Shown here piece by piece: positions 34,284 through 42,260 of a stretch of 64,000 nt of DNA. The position numbers and the translations under genes were made by a program. The DNA is from Methyloterricola oryzae (GTDB lineage Bacteria > Pseudomonadota > Gammaproteobacteria > Methylococcales > Methylococcaceae): NCBI RefSeq assembly GCF_000934725.1, contig NZ_JYNS01000001.1, positions 682,001 to 746,000 on the forward strand, in the 5' to 3' direction. Numbering within the stretch: position 1 is the stretch's first letter; every line of letters begins with the position of its first letter. Below the pieces are notes generated by a model. That model searched no databases. It had not been told where the DNA came from and saw only the letters and a list, made by a program, of their open reading frames with translations.

Positions 34284-34312
34284 AATGTAGCAGACTTTCT
34301 TCATTACAACAA
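34284..34312 (-). promoter_or_regulatory. Candidate promoter of the barrel protein gene
   Basis: On the minus strand TTGTTG (34312-34307) is followed after 17 bases by TACATT (34289-34284), with a TGC just before the -10, an extended -10 form. Confidence 0.5.
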
Positions 34313-34484
34313 CGACTGTATGCAATTACGCCACAGATTAAGCCCGTGCTAAAACACTAATGGTTCCATTCCGCGACACTGTGGAAAACGGTTTAACCTT
34401 ATTTTTAGGGTCTTGCGGACACCCCATTCCGTCTTAACTGACTATTGCTCATACAAAAAGAGGAAAAATGGAGTGCCCAGGGTT

Positions 34485-34490
34485 TATAAT
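34485..34490 (+). promoter_or_regulatory. Consensus -10 box facing mcl
   Basis: A perfect TATAAT lies 134 bases before the mcl start. No clear -35 box is found at the expected distance, so an activator may be needed, or the match may be chance in AT-rich DNA. Confidence 0.35.
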
Positions 34491-34624
34491 GCGCCATTTG
34501 CCACGGTGGCGACAGCGATTTTTCCCGCGCCGCCGCCCTTTCGACCGACTACCCCGGAATCTTGTGTGCGGGACTCGCATGGTAGGAGCCCGCCGGTGGC
34601 GCATTTTTCAATTTGAGGCATGAC

Positions 34625-35593
34625 ATGGCTGTAAAAGACCGATTACACCGCAGCGAACTGGCGGTGCCCGGCAGTAATAAAAGAATGCTTGAAAAGGCTC
34701 CGGACGCCGGCGCCGACATCGTGTTCCTGGACCTGGAAGACGCCGTCGCGCCGGACGACAAGGAACTGGCGCGGGCCAACATCATCGAGGCGCTGAACAC
34801 CCACGACTGGTCCAAGTGCGCCGTTTCCATCCGCATGAACGGTTTGGACACCCATTACGCCTACCGTGATCTGGTCGAGGTGGTGGAAGCCTGCGGCGAC
34901 AAGCTCGACACCATTTTGATACCCAAGGTGGGCTCGGCGGCCGACGTTTACTTCGTCGCCACCATGCTGTCGCAGATCGAAGCCTATAAAGGCTACAAGC
35001 AGATCAACATCCATGTGCTGATCGAAACGGCCATGGGGATGGCAAACGTGGAGGAAATCGCCCGCGCTTGTCCCGAGCGCATGGAAGCCATGGTGTTCGG
35101 CGTCGCCGACTACGCCGCCTCGGTGCGCGCCCGCACCACCAACATCGGAGGCGCCAACCCGGACTACGGCATGCTCACCGACGCCAACGAAAGCGGCACC
35201 CGCGCCTATCACTGGGGCGATCAGTGGCATTTCGGCATCTCGCGCATGGTCGCCGCCTGCCGGGCTTATGGGCTCCGCCCCATCGACGGCCCCTTTGGCG
35301 ATTTCGGCGACCCGGAAGGCTTCCGCGCCGCCGCGCGGCGGGCCGCCGCCCTGGGCTGCGAGGGCAAGTGGGCCATTCATCCCTCCCAGGTAGCCCTGTG
35401 CAACGAGCTCTTCACACCCACCGAAAAGGAAGTGACACGAGCCTACCGCATCATCGAAGCCATGGAACAGGCGGCGAAGGAAGGCAAGGGCGCGGTGTCC
35501 CTGGACGGCCGCCTGATCGACGCCGCCTCCATCCGCATGGCGGAAAATGTGGTGCGCCAGATGAAAACCATCGAGGCGCGCACCGCCGCGTAA
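34625..35593 (+). CDS. mcl: Malyl-CoA lyase (HpcH/HpaI family), serine cycle
   Basis: Cleaves L-malyl-CoA to glyoxylate and acetyl-CoA. 322 residues of the CitE/Mcl type: RSELAVPGSNKRMLEKA, IVFLDLEDAVAPDDKELAR with the metal-binding acids, ILIPKVGSAADV, VLIETAMGMANVEEIA and GKWAIHPSQV. The ATG at 34625 has GAGG upstream; a start four codons earlier is possible. The adjacent mtkA and mtkB make its substrate, which settles the assignment against citrate lyase. Confidence 0.94.
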   Translation: MAVKDRLHRSELAVPGSNKRMLEKAPDAGADIVFLDLEDAVAPDDKELARANIIEALNTHDWSKCAVSIRMNGLDTHYAYRDLVEVVEACGDKLDTILIPKVGSAADVYFVATMLSQIEAYKGYKQINIHVLIETAMGMANVEEIARACPERMEAMVFGVADYAASVRARTTNIGGANPDYGMLTDANESGTRAYHWGDQWHFGISRMVAACRAYGLRPIDGPFGDFGDPEGFRAAARRAAALGCEGKWAIHPSQVALCNELFTPTEKEVTRAYRIIEAMEQAAKEGKGAVSLDGRLIDAASIRMAENVVRQMKTIEARTAA

Positions 35594-35681
35594 ACCCCTT
35601 GGGCTGGACCACCGACTCCCAGCCCCTAATTGCCGGGCCCGCCGGGTGGCGCGCCCCTGATCCCAGAGGAGATTGCATCCC

Positions 35682-36854
35682 GTGAATATCCATGAATACC
35701 AGGCGAAGGAATTGCTGAAGTCCTATGGCGTGTCCGTCCCGGTCGGCAGCGTCGCCTATTCCGACGCCCAGGCCGAACAAGCCGCGGAGGAGATCGGTGG
35801 CGAGCGGTGGGTGGTCAAGGCGCAGATTCACGCGGGCGGTCGCGGCAAGGCGGGCGGCGTCAAGGTGGTTAATTCCCTGGAGGATGTGCGCAAGACCGCC
35901 GACGCCATGATCGGCACGCGCCTGGTGACCCATCAGACCGGCCCGGAAGGCTCGGTGGTGCAGCGGGTGTGGATCGAGCAGGCCAGCGACATCCGGCACG
36001 AGTATTACCTGGGCTTCGTGATCGACCGGGGTACCCAGCGCATCACGATCATCGCCTCCAGCGAAGGCGGCATGGATATCGAGGACGTGGCCAAGACCAG
36101 TCCGGACAAGATCGTCAAGGAAGTCATCGACCCGGCCATCGGCCTGCGCGACTTCCAGTGTCGCAAGGTGGCCACCGCCATCGGCCTGAAGGGCAAGCTG
36201 ATGCCGCAGGCGGTCAAGTTGATGAAGGCGATCTACCGCTGCATGCGCGACAAGGATGCCCTGCAGGCGGAGATCAATCCCCTCGCGCTGGTCAATACCG
36301 GCGAAGGCGAGAAGCTGATGGTGCTGGACGCCAAGTTCAATTTCGATGACAACGGACTGTACCGGCAGAAACAGATCACCGAGTTGCGCGACCTGGCCGA
36401 GGAAGACCCCAAAGAGGTGGAAGCCTCGGGACACGGCCTCAACTACATCGCCCTGGACGGCAATATCGGCTGCATCGTCAACGGCGCGGGACTGGCCATG
36501 GCCTCCCTGGACGCCATCACGCTGCATGGCGGGCGTCCCGCCAATTTCCTCGACGTGGGCGGCGGCGCCTCCCCGGAGAAAGTGACCAACGCCTGCCGCA
36601 TCGTGCTGCAAGACCCCAACGTCAAATGCATCCTGGTGAACATCTTTGCCGGCATCAACCGCTGCGACTGGATCGCCCAGGGATTGATCCAGGCCTGCAA
36701 CAGCCTCCAGATCCAGGTACCCCTGATCGTTCGTCTTGCCGGCACCAATGTGGAAGAAGGCCGCAAGATCCTGGCCGAGTCGGGCCTTTCCTTCATCACC
36801 GCGGAAAATCTGGACGCCGCCGCCGCCAAGGCCGTCGCGACCGTCAAAGGGTAA
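35682..36854 (+). CDS. mtkA: Malate thiokinase (malate-CoA ligase) beta subunit MtkA
   Basis: ATP-grasp subunit of malate-CoA ligase, 390 residues, homologous to succinyl-CoA synthetase SucC. It begins NIHEYQAKELLKSYGVSVP and has KAQIHAGGRGKAGGVK, the metal/nucleotide segment DAKFNFDDN, NGAGLAMASLDAI and LVNIFAGINRCDWIA, the last close to methylotroph MtkA. The start is taken as GTG at 35682 with GAGGAG about ten bases upstream; a TTG at 35673 abuts that site and is unlikely. It activates malate for Mcl. Confidence 0.94.
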   Translation: MNIHEYQAKELLKSYGVSVPVGSVAYSDAQAEQAAEEIGGERWVVKAQIHAGGRGKAGGVKVVNSLEDVRKTADAMIGTRLVTHQTGPEGSVVQRVWIEQASDIRHEYYLGFVIDRGTQRITIIASSEGGMDIEDVAKTSPDKIVKEVIDPAIGLRDFQCRKVATAIGLKGKLMPQAVKLMKAIYRCMRDKDALQAEINPLALVNTGEGEKLMVLDAKFNFDDNGLYRQKQITELRDLAEEDPKEVEASGHGLNYIALDGNIGCIVNGAGLAMASLDAITLHGGRPANFLDVGGGASPEKVTNACRIVLQDPNVKCILVNIFAGINRCDWIAQGLIQACNSLQIQVPLIVRLAGTNVEEGRKILAESGLSFITAENLDAAAAKAVATVKG

Positions 36855-36862
36855 GCACAACC

Positions 36863-37750
36863 ATGAGCGTATTCGTCAACAAGAATTCACGAGTCATCTT
36901 CCAGGGCTTTACCGGGGAGCATGCCACCTTCCATGCCCAGGACGCCATGCGCATCGGCACCACCGTGGTGGGCGGCGTAACCCCCGGCAAGGGCGGAACC
37001 ACCCATCTGGGTCTGCCGGTATTCGACACTGTGGCCGAAGCAGTCGCCGAAACCGGTGCTGACGTGTCGGCCGTGTTCGTGCCGCCGGCCTTCAACGCCG
37101 ACGCCCTGATGGAAGCCATCGACGCCGGCATCAAGGTGGTAGTGACCATCGCCGACGGCATCCCGATCCACGACATGATCCGGCTGCAGCGCTACCGCAT
37201 CGGCAAGGATTCCATCCTGGTCGGTCCCAACACCCCCGGCATCATCACCCCGGACGAATGCAAGGTGGGCATCATGCCGTCCCACATCTACAAGAAAGGC
37301 AATGTGGGCATCGTCTCCCGCTCGGGCACCCTCAACTACGAGGCCACCGAGCAGATGGAAGCCCTGGGGCTCGGCATCAGCACCTCGGTGGGCATCGGCG
37401 GCGATCCCATCAATGGCACCGACTTCGTCACCGTACTCAAGGCCTTCGAGGCCGACCCGGAAACCGAGATCGTGGTCATGATCGGCGAGATCGGCGGACC
37501 CCAGGAAGTGGCGGCCGCCCGCTGGGCCAAGGAAAACATGAAAAAGCCCGTGGTCGGCTTCGTCGCGGGCCTTGCCGCTCCCGCGGGACGCCGCATGGGT
37601 CACGCCGGCGCCATCATTTCCAGCGAAGAGGACACCGCCAGCGCCAAGATGGACGCCATGGAAGCGCTTGGACTTTACGTGGCGCGCAACCCGGCCCATA
37701 TCGGCCAGACAGTGCTGCTGGCCGTGCAGGAAAACGGCCTGGCCGCCTGA
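36863..37750 (+). CDS. mtkB: Malate thiokinase alpha subunit MtkB
   Basis: CoA-binding subunit, 295 residues, homologous to SucD. Visible are VIFQGFTGEHATFHAQDAM, GGVTPGKGGTTHLGLPVF, the CoA-binding VGPNTPGIITP, SRSGTLNYEATEQM, and GRRMGHAGAIIS holding the His that is phosphorylated in this family. The ATG is eight bases after the mtkA stop. It pairs with MtkA to form malyl-CoA. Confidence 0.95.
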   Translation: MSVFVNKNSRVIFQGFTGEHATFHAQDAMRIGTTVVGGVTPGKGGTTHLGLPVFDTVAEAVAETGADVSAVFVPPAFNADALMEAIDAGIKVVVTIADGIPIHDMIRLQRYRIGKDSILVGPNTPGIITPDECKVGIMPSHIYKKGNVGIVSRSGTLNYEATEQMEALGLGISTSVGIGGDPINGTDFVTVLKAFEADPETEIVVMIGEIGGPQEVAAARWAKENMKKPVVGFVAGLAAPAGRRMGHAGAIISSEEDTASAKMDAMEALGLYVARNPAHIGQTVLLAVQENGLAA

Positions 37751-37793
37751 CGATTGGTTTACCCCATCACATCCCAACGACAGGGTTTGAATA

Positions 37794-38114
37794 ATGCAGC
37801 AGATCTCCCCGACAGAACTGAAGCAGCGACTGGAGCAGGAGGGACCCGCCCCCTTGTTGCTGGACGTGCGTGAGCCCATCGAGTTCCGCTACTGCAACAT
37901 CGAGGGCAGTGTCTCCATGCCCATGGAACACATCTTCCTGAGCCAGGAGGATCTGGACCCGGAGCAGGAAATCGTGGTCATCTGCCATCACGGCATGCGC
38001 AGTTCCCAGGTGGCGAATTTCCTCATCAACCGTGGCTTCAAGAATGTCAGCAACCTGAGCGGCGGCGTCGCGGCCTGGGCGGCGGAAGTCGAACCGTCCA
38101 TGCCCACCTATTAA
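37794..38114 (+). CDS. Single-domain rhodanese-like protein
   Basis: 106 residues: one rhodanese domain with LLLDVREPIEFRYCNIEGS and the active-site loop CHHGMRSSQVA carrying the catalytic Cys (about residue 65). It may carry or transfer sulfur as a persulfide. It is 43 bases after mtkB and nine before dtd. Its link to the serine-cycle genes is by position only. Confidence 0.9.
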   Translation: MQQISPTELKQRLEQEGPAPLLLDVREPIEFRYCNIEGSVSMPMEHIFLSQEDLDPEQEIVVICHHGMRSSQVANFLINRGFKNVSNLSGGVAAWAAEVEPSMPTY

Positions 38115-38123
38115 ACGCGGGCT

Positions 38124-38573
38124 GTGATCGCACTGATCCAGCGCGTCACGCAAGCAGCAGTCGCCGTTGAAGGTGAAAGCATCGCCGCCATCGGCCAGGG
38201 CATTTTGGCGCTAGTGGCGGTGGAACGAGGCGACGGGGAAAGCCAAGCCGATCGGTTGCTGGAGCGCATCTTGGGCTATCGCATTTTCCCCGATGCCGAG
38301 GACCGCATGAACCTGAGCGTGGCCGATATCGGTGGCGAGCTGCTGCTGGTCTCGCAATTCACCCTGGCAGCCGACACCCGCAAAGGCGCGCGCCCGAGCT
38401 TCACGCCCGCCGCGGCCCCCGAAGAGGGCCGGCGGCTATTCGATTATTTCGTCAACCAGGCGCAGCAGCGCCATCCGCAGAAGGTCCGGACGGGCCGCTT
38501 CGGCGCCAACATGCAGGTGTCACTGGTGAATGATGGGCCAGTCACCTTTCACCTGCGCGTGGCGCCGGAGTAG
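38124..38573 (+). CDS. dtd: D-aminoacyl-tRNA deacylase Dtd
   Basis: Removes D-amino acids mis-attached to tRNA. 149 residues, GTG start. The two defining motifs SQFTLAA (about residue 77) and NDGPVTF (about residue 137), which form the cross-subunit active site, are both present. It is probably the last gene of the mcl operon and ends 14 bases from a convergent gene. Confidence 0.95.
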   Translation: MIALIQRVTQAAVAVEGESIAAIGQGILALVAVERGDGESQADRLLERILGYRIFPDAEDRMNLSVADIGGELLLVSQFTLAADTRKGARPSFTPAAAPEEGRRLFDYFVNQAQQRHPQKVRTGRFGANMQVSLVNDGPVTFHLRVAPE

Positions 38574-38587
38574 AACCCCTAGAAGAG

Positions 38588-39139
38588 CTATTGGCTATTT
38601 CCCTTGTACTTGCGGTTGACACTGTACTTGTACTTGCAGGCGTTGCTGCCTCCACCCATCGCAGCACTGGCGTCGATCTTGAACCCGCCGGATTCGACGA
38701 CACTGAGGCTCGTGCCTTTCCCGTTGATGGTGCCGCCGAAGGCGTATTTGGTCGGACTGCCGGTGGCGCTGCCACCCGGGATGCTCGTCGTGAGTGACGC
38801 CCCGTACATCCAGATAAAAGAAAACGCGGCGGGATCATCGAAATCCAGATCCAGTTTGGAACCCTTCTGGGTCCAGGTGCCGTCCGCGACGCCTATGCCC
38901 AGCGTGTCGTTGGACCAGGTGAAAGTCCCGTCCTCGTTGAAGGTGATCTGAGCCGTCAGGCTCTTTTTTGCGGCAACTTTCTGGCTGCGGGAACCGCCAA
39001 TCTTGCAGGCCGCGCTTACGCTCCCGCCAAACTTCCCGGTCAAGTCGAATGTCTTCCCGGCCACCGACGAGGCCGCCATGGCAGCCCCACTCAAGCCAAA
39101 TCCGAAAATCGCAATACCAGCTATAAGCGTTTTTTTCAT
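38588..39139 (-). CDS. Small exported protein of unknown function
   Basis: 183 residues. A signal peptide (residues 1-22, GFGLSGAAMA) is followed by a Gly/Ser/Thr-rich mature part (TFDLTGKFGGSVSAACKIGG) that reads like a beta-rich lipocalin-sized domain with two cysteines (SAACKIG and SNACKYKYS), likely disulfide-bonded. The ATG at 39139 was chosen so that the signal peptide starts cleanly. I do not recognise the family. Confidence 0.75.
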   Translation of the reverse strand: MKKTLIAGIAIFGFGLSGAAMAASSVAGKTFDLTGKFGGSVSAACKIGGSRSQKVAAKKSLTAQITFNEDGTFTWSNDTLGIGVADGTWTQKGSKLDLDFDDPAAFSFIWMYGASLTTSIPGGSATGSPTKYAFGGTINGKGTSLSVVESGGFKIDASAAMGGGSNACKYKYSVNRKYKGNSQ

Positions 39140-39290
39140 ACAACTCCACATACTGACCAATCATGAATCGTCGAACGCGACGTGCAGGGAAAGGCAGAGG
39201 GCATGCCATTGGAAGCATCCAACTGATTTTCGGCGGTTTTCAGAAACAGGCCGGGGCCATGGGAGCCGTTCTGTAAAGCCGGCTGACGGC

Positions 39291-39782
39291 TCAAGCCACA
39301 ATCTGAACGCGCGTACCTGCAGCGACGCGAGAGAACAAGTCTAGGACATCCTGAGATGTCATGCGGATGCAGCCATGGGAGGCGGGCTCGCCGCTCACCC
39401 CGGAGTCGGGGCTACCATGGATGTAGATGAAACGCCAGGCCGTATCGACCGGGCCATAGCGGTTGAAGCCGGGCTCGATGCCACCCAGCCAGAGGATGCG
39501 GGTCAAGATCCAGTCGCGTCCCGGGAATTGCTCTGCCAGTTCCGGGGTGTAGATTTCCCCGGTCGGTCGGCGCCCCACGAAAACGCTGCCGGCCGGCTGT
39601 CCTTCGCCGATGCGCGCACGGATGACATGCCAGCCGCGCGGCGTGCACTCTGAACCGCGCAGTTCACCCGGCCCGTTGCGTGCGGTGGAAACGCGGTAAT
39701 CCATCACCGCCCGGCCGCCCTCCAGCAATTCCAGGCGCTGCTCGGGAATGCTCACCCTCAGGTAGGCGCCTGAAATTTCCAT
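39291..39782 (-). CDS. L,D-transpeptidase (YkuD family) lacking a visible signal peptide
   Basis: 163 residues. The YkuD catalytic segment is intact: FIYIHGSPDSGVSG and then PASHGCIRM with the nucleophile Cys. Enzymes of this fold cross-link peptidoglycan or attach proteins to it. The start ATG shares one base with the rlmD stop (TGATG), so it is translated by coupling. No signal peptide is seen before SIPEQRLELLEGG, which is unusual for a periplasmic enzyme. An in-frame extension upstream lies inside rlmD and has no signal either. Confidence 0.87.
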   Translation of the reverse strand: MEISGAYLRVSIPEQRLELLEGGRAVMDYRVSTARNGPGELRGSECTPRGWHVIRARIGEGQPAGSVFVGRRPTGEIYTPELAEQFPGRDWILTRILWLGGIEPGFNRYGPVDTAWRFIYIHGSPDSGVSGEPASHGCIRMTSQDVLDLFSRVAAGTRVQIVA

Positions 39783-41113
39783 CACTTTTCGAAAAGGGCG
39801 ATGGATTCCACGTGGGAGGTATGGGGAAACATGTCCATGACCCCCGCGCTCAGCAATCGGTAGCCATGCTCGTGCACCAGTACGCCCGCATCGCGCGCCA
39901 GGGTGGACGGGTTGCAGGACACGTACACGATGCGCCGCGCCTGCCATTTTTTTGTGTACTGCAACACTTCCAGCGCGCCGGCGCGGGAAGGGTCCAGCAG
40001 CACCTTGTCGTAACGGGCGGTAGCCCAGGCCGCCTGATCCTGGGGCTGGGTGAGGTCCGCAACGTGGAACTGGACATTGGCCAGCCCGTTGGCCTCGGCG
40101 TTCTCTCGCGCCCTGGCCACCGCCTCGGCGCCACCCTCCACGCCCACGACCTGAGCGGCCCGGCGCGCCAACGGCAGGGTGAAGTTGCCGATGCCGCAGA
40201 ACAGATCGAGGAGCGTCTCATGGCCTTGCGGATCGAGCAGTTCCAGCACCCGATCCACCATCTGCCGATTGATCTGCACATTGACCTGGGTAAAGTCGGT
40301 GGGCTTGAAACGGAACTCGACGCCATGGGCCGGCAGGGCATAGGTCAGCGGCGGCGGCGTTTGCGGATGCAGCGGGAAAACCGAGTCAGGTCCCTGGGGC
40401 TGCAGATAGATGTCGAACGCGTAATGCTCACCAAAGGCGCTCAGCCGCTCCAGATCCTCGGACGAGGGCGGCTGCAAAACCCGGAACACTAGGGCGCAAC
40501 GCACGTCGCCCACCGCCACTTCGATCTGCGGCAGCTTTTCACGGATGCTCAGGCCGGCAATCATCGCGGCAAGATCGGTCAGGTGCTCGCCTACCGCCGG
40601 GTGCAGTACGGGGCACTGCTCGATTTCAGCGATGAAGGCGCTGGCCTTTTCGCGAAAGCCCACCAGCACCCTGTCCTTTTTCGCCACCCATTTGACGCCG
40701 AGCCGGGCCTTGTGGCGGTAGCCCCAGTGGGGCCCGATGAGCGGCTCGAATAGAGCCTCCGGCTCCACCTTGCCCAGACGCCGGAACTGTTCCAGCAACA
40801 AGGCCTGCTTCTCCTGAATCTGGGCGCCCTCGGCAAGATGCTGAAGGCTGCAACCGCCGCAGACGCCGAAATGGGCGCAGCGCGGCGCTACGCGCTCCGC
40901 CGCAGGCTCAAGGATTTCCACCGCCCGCCCCTCCGCGAAATCGCGGCGGATCTGGGTGTACACAAAGCGCACGTCCTCACCGGGCAAGGCGCCATCGATG
41001 AAAACCGCCTTGCCGTCCACATGGCTGACGCCGCGGCCATCGTGGGCAAATGATTCGACGCGGGCTCCGAAGGGTGTTTGAGGCAGCGGCTTGCGCTTGG
41101 GACGTCTGGACAT
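39782..41113 (-). CDS. rlmD: 23S rRNA (uracil-1939-C5) methyltransferase RlmD
   Basis: 443 residues. A TRAM domain at the N-terminus (RVESFAHDGRGVSHVDGKAVF), iron-sulfur cysteines (CAHFGVCGGCSLQHL plus a later one in EQCPVLHP), the SAM-binding segment LLDLFCGIGNFTLPLA, and the catalytic VSCNPSTLARD with the nucleophilic Cys are all present. It methylates U1939 of 23S rRNA. It is 30 bases downstream of cysM and coupled to the L,D-transpeptidase gene. Confidence 0.95.
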   Translation of the reverse strand: MSRRPKRKPLPQTPFGARVESFAHDGRGVSHVDGKAVFIDGALPGEDVRFVYTQIRRDFAEGRAVEILEPAAERVAPRCAHFGVCGGCSLQHLAEGAQIQEKQALLLEQFRRLGKVEPEALFEPLIGPHWGYRHKARLGVKWVAKKDRVLVGFREKASAFIAEIEQCPVLHPAVGEHLTDLAAMIAGLSIREKLPQIEVAVGDVRCALVFRVLQPPSSEDLERLSAFGEHYAFDIYLQPQGPDSVFPLHPQTPPPLTYALPAHGVEFRFKPTDFTQVNVQINRQMVDRVLELLDPQGHETLLDLFCGIGNFTLPLARRAAQVVGVEGGAEAVARARENAEANGLANVQFHVADLTQPQDQAAWATARYDKVLLDPSRAGALEVLQYTKKWQARRIVYVSCNPSTLARDAGVLVHEHGYRLLSAGVMDMFPHTSHVESIALFEK

Positions 41114-41143
41114 TCAGCAGGTTGGTCTTGAGGGCTTTTGGGC

Positions 41144-42034
41144 TCAGTCTGGAAACACGCCGGTGGAAAGATAGCGGTCGCCCCGATCGCAGACGATCAC
41201 CACGATCACCGCGTGCTCGACTTCCGCTGACAGATGTAACGCTGCAGCCACAGCACCGCCGGAGGAGACGCCGGCGAAGATGCCCTCCCGGGCGGCCAGC
41301 GCTCGCGTGGTGTCTTCCGCCTCCACCTGACCCATGTCGATGATGCGGTCCACCCGCGAAGCCTGGTAGATCTTGGGCAGATATTCTTCCGGCCAGCGGC
41401 GGATGCCGGGGATCTTGGACTCCCCCTCCGGCTGTACGCCCACGATCTGGATGGCGGGATTCTGCTCCTTGAGGTACATGGACGTGCCCATGATGGTGCC
41501 GGTGGTGCCCATGGAACTGACGAAATGGGTGACTTTCCCTTGGGTATCGCGCCAGATCTCGGGCCCGGTGCCTTCGTAATGAGCCCTGGGATTGTCCGGA
41601 TTGGCGAATTGATCCAACACCTTGCCCTCGCCGCGTGCCTCCATGGCCCGCGCCAGATCGATGGCCGCCTCCATGCTCCCCGCCGCGGGGGTGAGGATGA
41701 TATCGGCGCCGTAAGCACGCATGCTGGCGCGGCGCTCGGCGCTCATGTTGTCGGGCATGATCAGGGTCATCTTGTAGCCCATGATGGCTGCCGCCATGGC
41801 CAGGGCAATGCCGGTATTGCCGCTGGTGGCTTCGATCAGGCGGTCGCCGGGCGTAATCTCGCCGCGCTCCTGGGCGCGCTTGATCATGCTGAGGGCAGGC
41901 CGGTCCTTGACGGACCCGGCCGGGTTGTTGCCTTCCAGCTTGCACAGGATCGTGTTGCTTGTCTCACCCGGTAGCCGCTGCAGGCGAACCAGGGGCGTGT
42001 TTCCGACAAAGGCTTCGATGGTGGGAAAATTCAT
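41144..42034 (-). CDS. cysM: Cysteine synthase B CysM
   Basis: PLP enzyme, 296 residues, making cysteine or S-sulfocysteine from O-acetylserine and sulfide or thiosulfate. The PLP lysine is in GNNPAGSVKDRPALSM; ATSGNTGIALAMAA and SMGTTGTIMG bind phosphate and substrate. ERRASMRAYGADIILTP and CDRGDRYLSTGVF follow CysM rather than CysK. The ATG at 42034 is chosen over an earlier frame extension without family similarity. It heads the cysM-rlmD-ldt unit. Confidence 0.95.
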   Translation of the reverse strand: MNFPTIEAFVGNTPLVRLQRLPGETSNTILCKLEGNNPAGSVKDRPALSMIKRAQERGEITPGDRLIEATSGNTGIALAMAAAIMGYKMTLIMPDNMSAERRASMRAYGADIILTPAAGSMEAAIDLARAMEARGEGKVLDQFANPDNPRAHYEGTGPEIWRDTQGKVTHFVSSMGTTGTIMGTSMYLKEQNPAIQIVGVQPEGESKIPGIRRWPEEYLPKIYQASRVDRIIDMGQVEAEDTTRALAAREGIFAGVSSGGAVAAALHLSAEVEHAVIVVIVCDRGDRYLSTGVFPD

Positions 42035-42260
42035 GGGACCGGATCTCGATACTTTGGGAGACTGGCCGCTCGCGGCCCTCCGATGGTGAAAGATTATACC
42101 GGTTCCACCCTGAACCGGCGGAACCGCAAGCGTGAAAAAGCAATCGGCGTTCCATGGACCTCGTGGCAAATGTAGTGGCCGCTCGAGGGCGTTGCGAACC
42201 GCCAGGGGCTGAGGTACAAACCTCTCCCATCACCTGCCTCCCGCTCAGGAGAAAGCCGCC

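Larger units (their letters stand above)
34209..34624. promoter_or_regulatory. Divergent intergenic region between the barrel protein and mcl
   Basis: 416 AT-richer bases with no credible gene. It holds two small palindromes in the leader of the barrel gene (34245-34273), a minus-strand promoter (34284-34312), and a consensus -10 box facing mcl (34485-34490). Confidence 0.65.

Noticed and set aside
35451-36860. 469-codon minus-strand frame opposite mtkA
   Set aside because: mtkA carries the full ligase signatures on the plus strand; this is its antisense.
39263-39292. 7-bp stem GAGCCGT/ACGGCTC near the L,D-transpeptidase stop
   Set aside because: A 16-base loop and overlap with the stop codon; no T-run.
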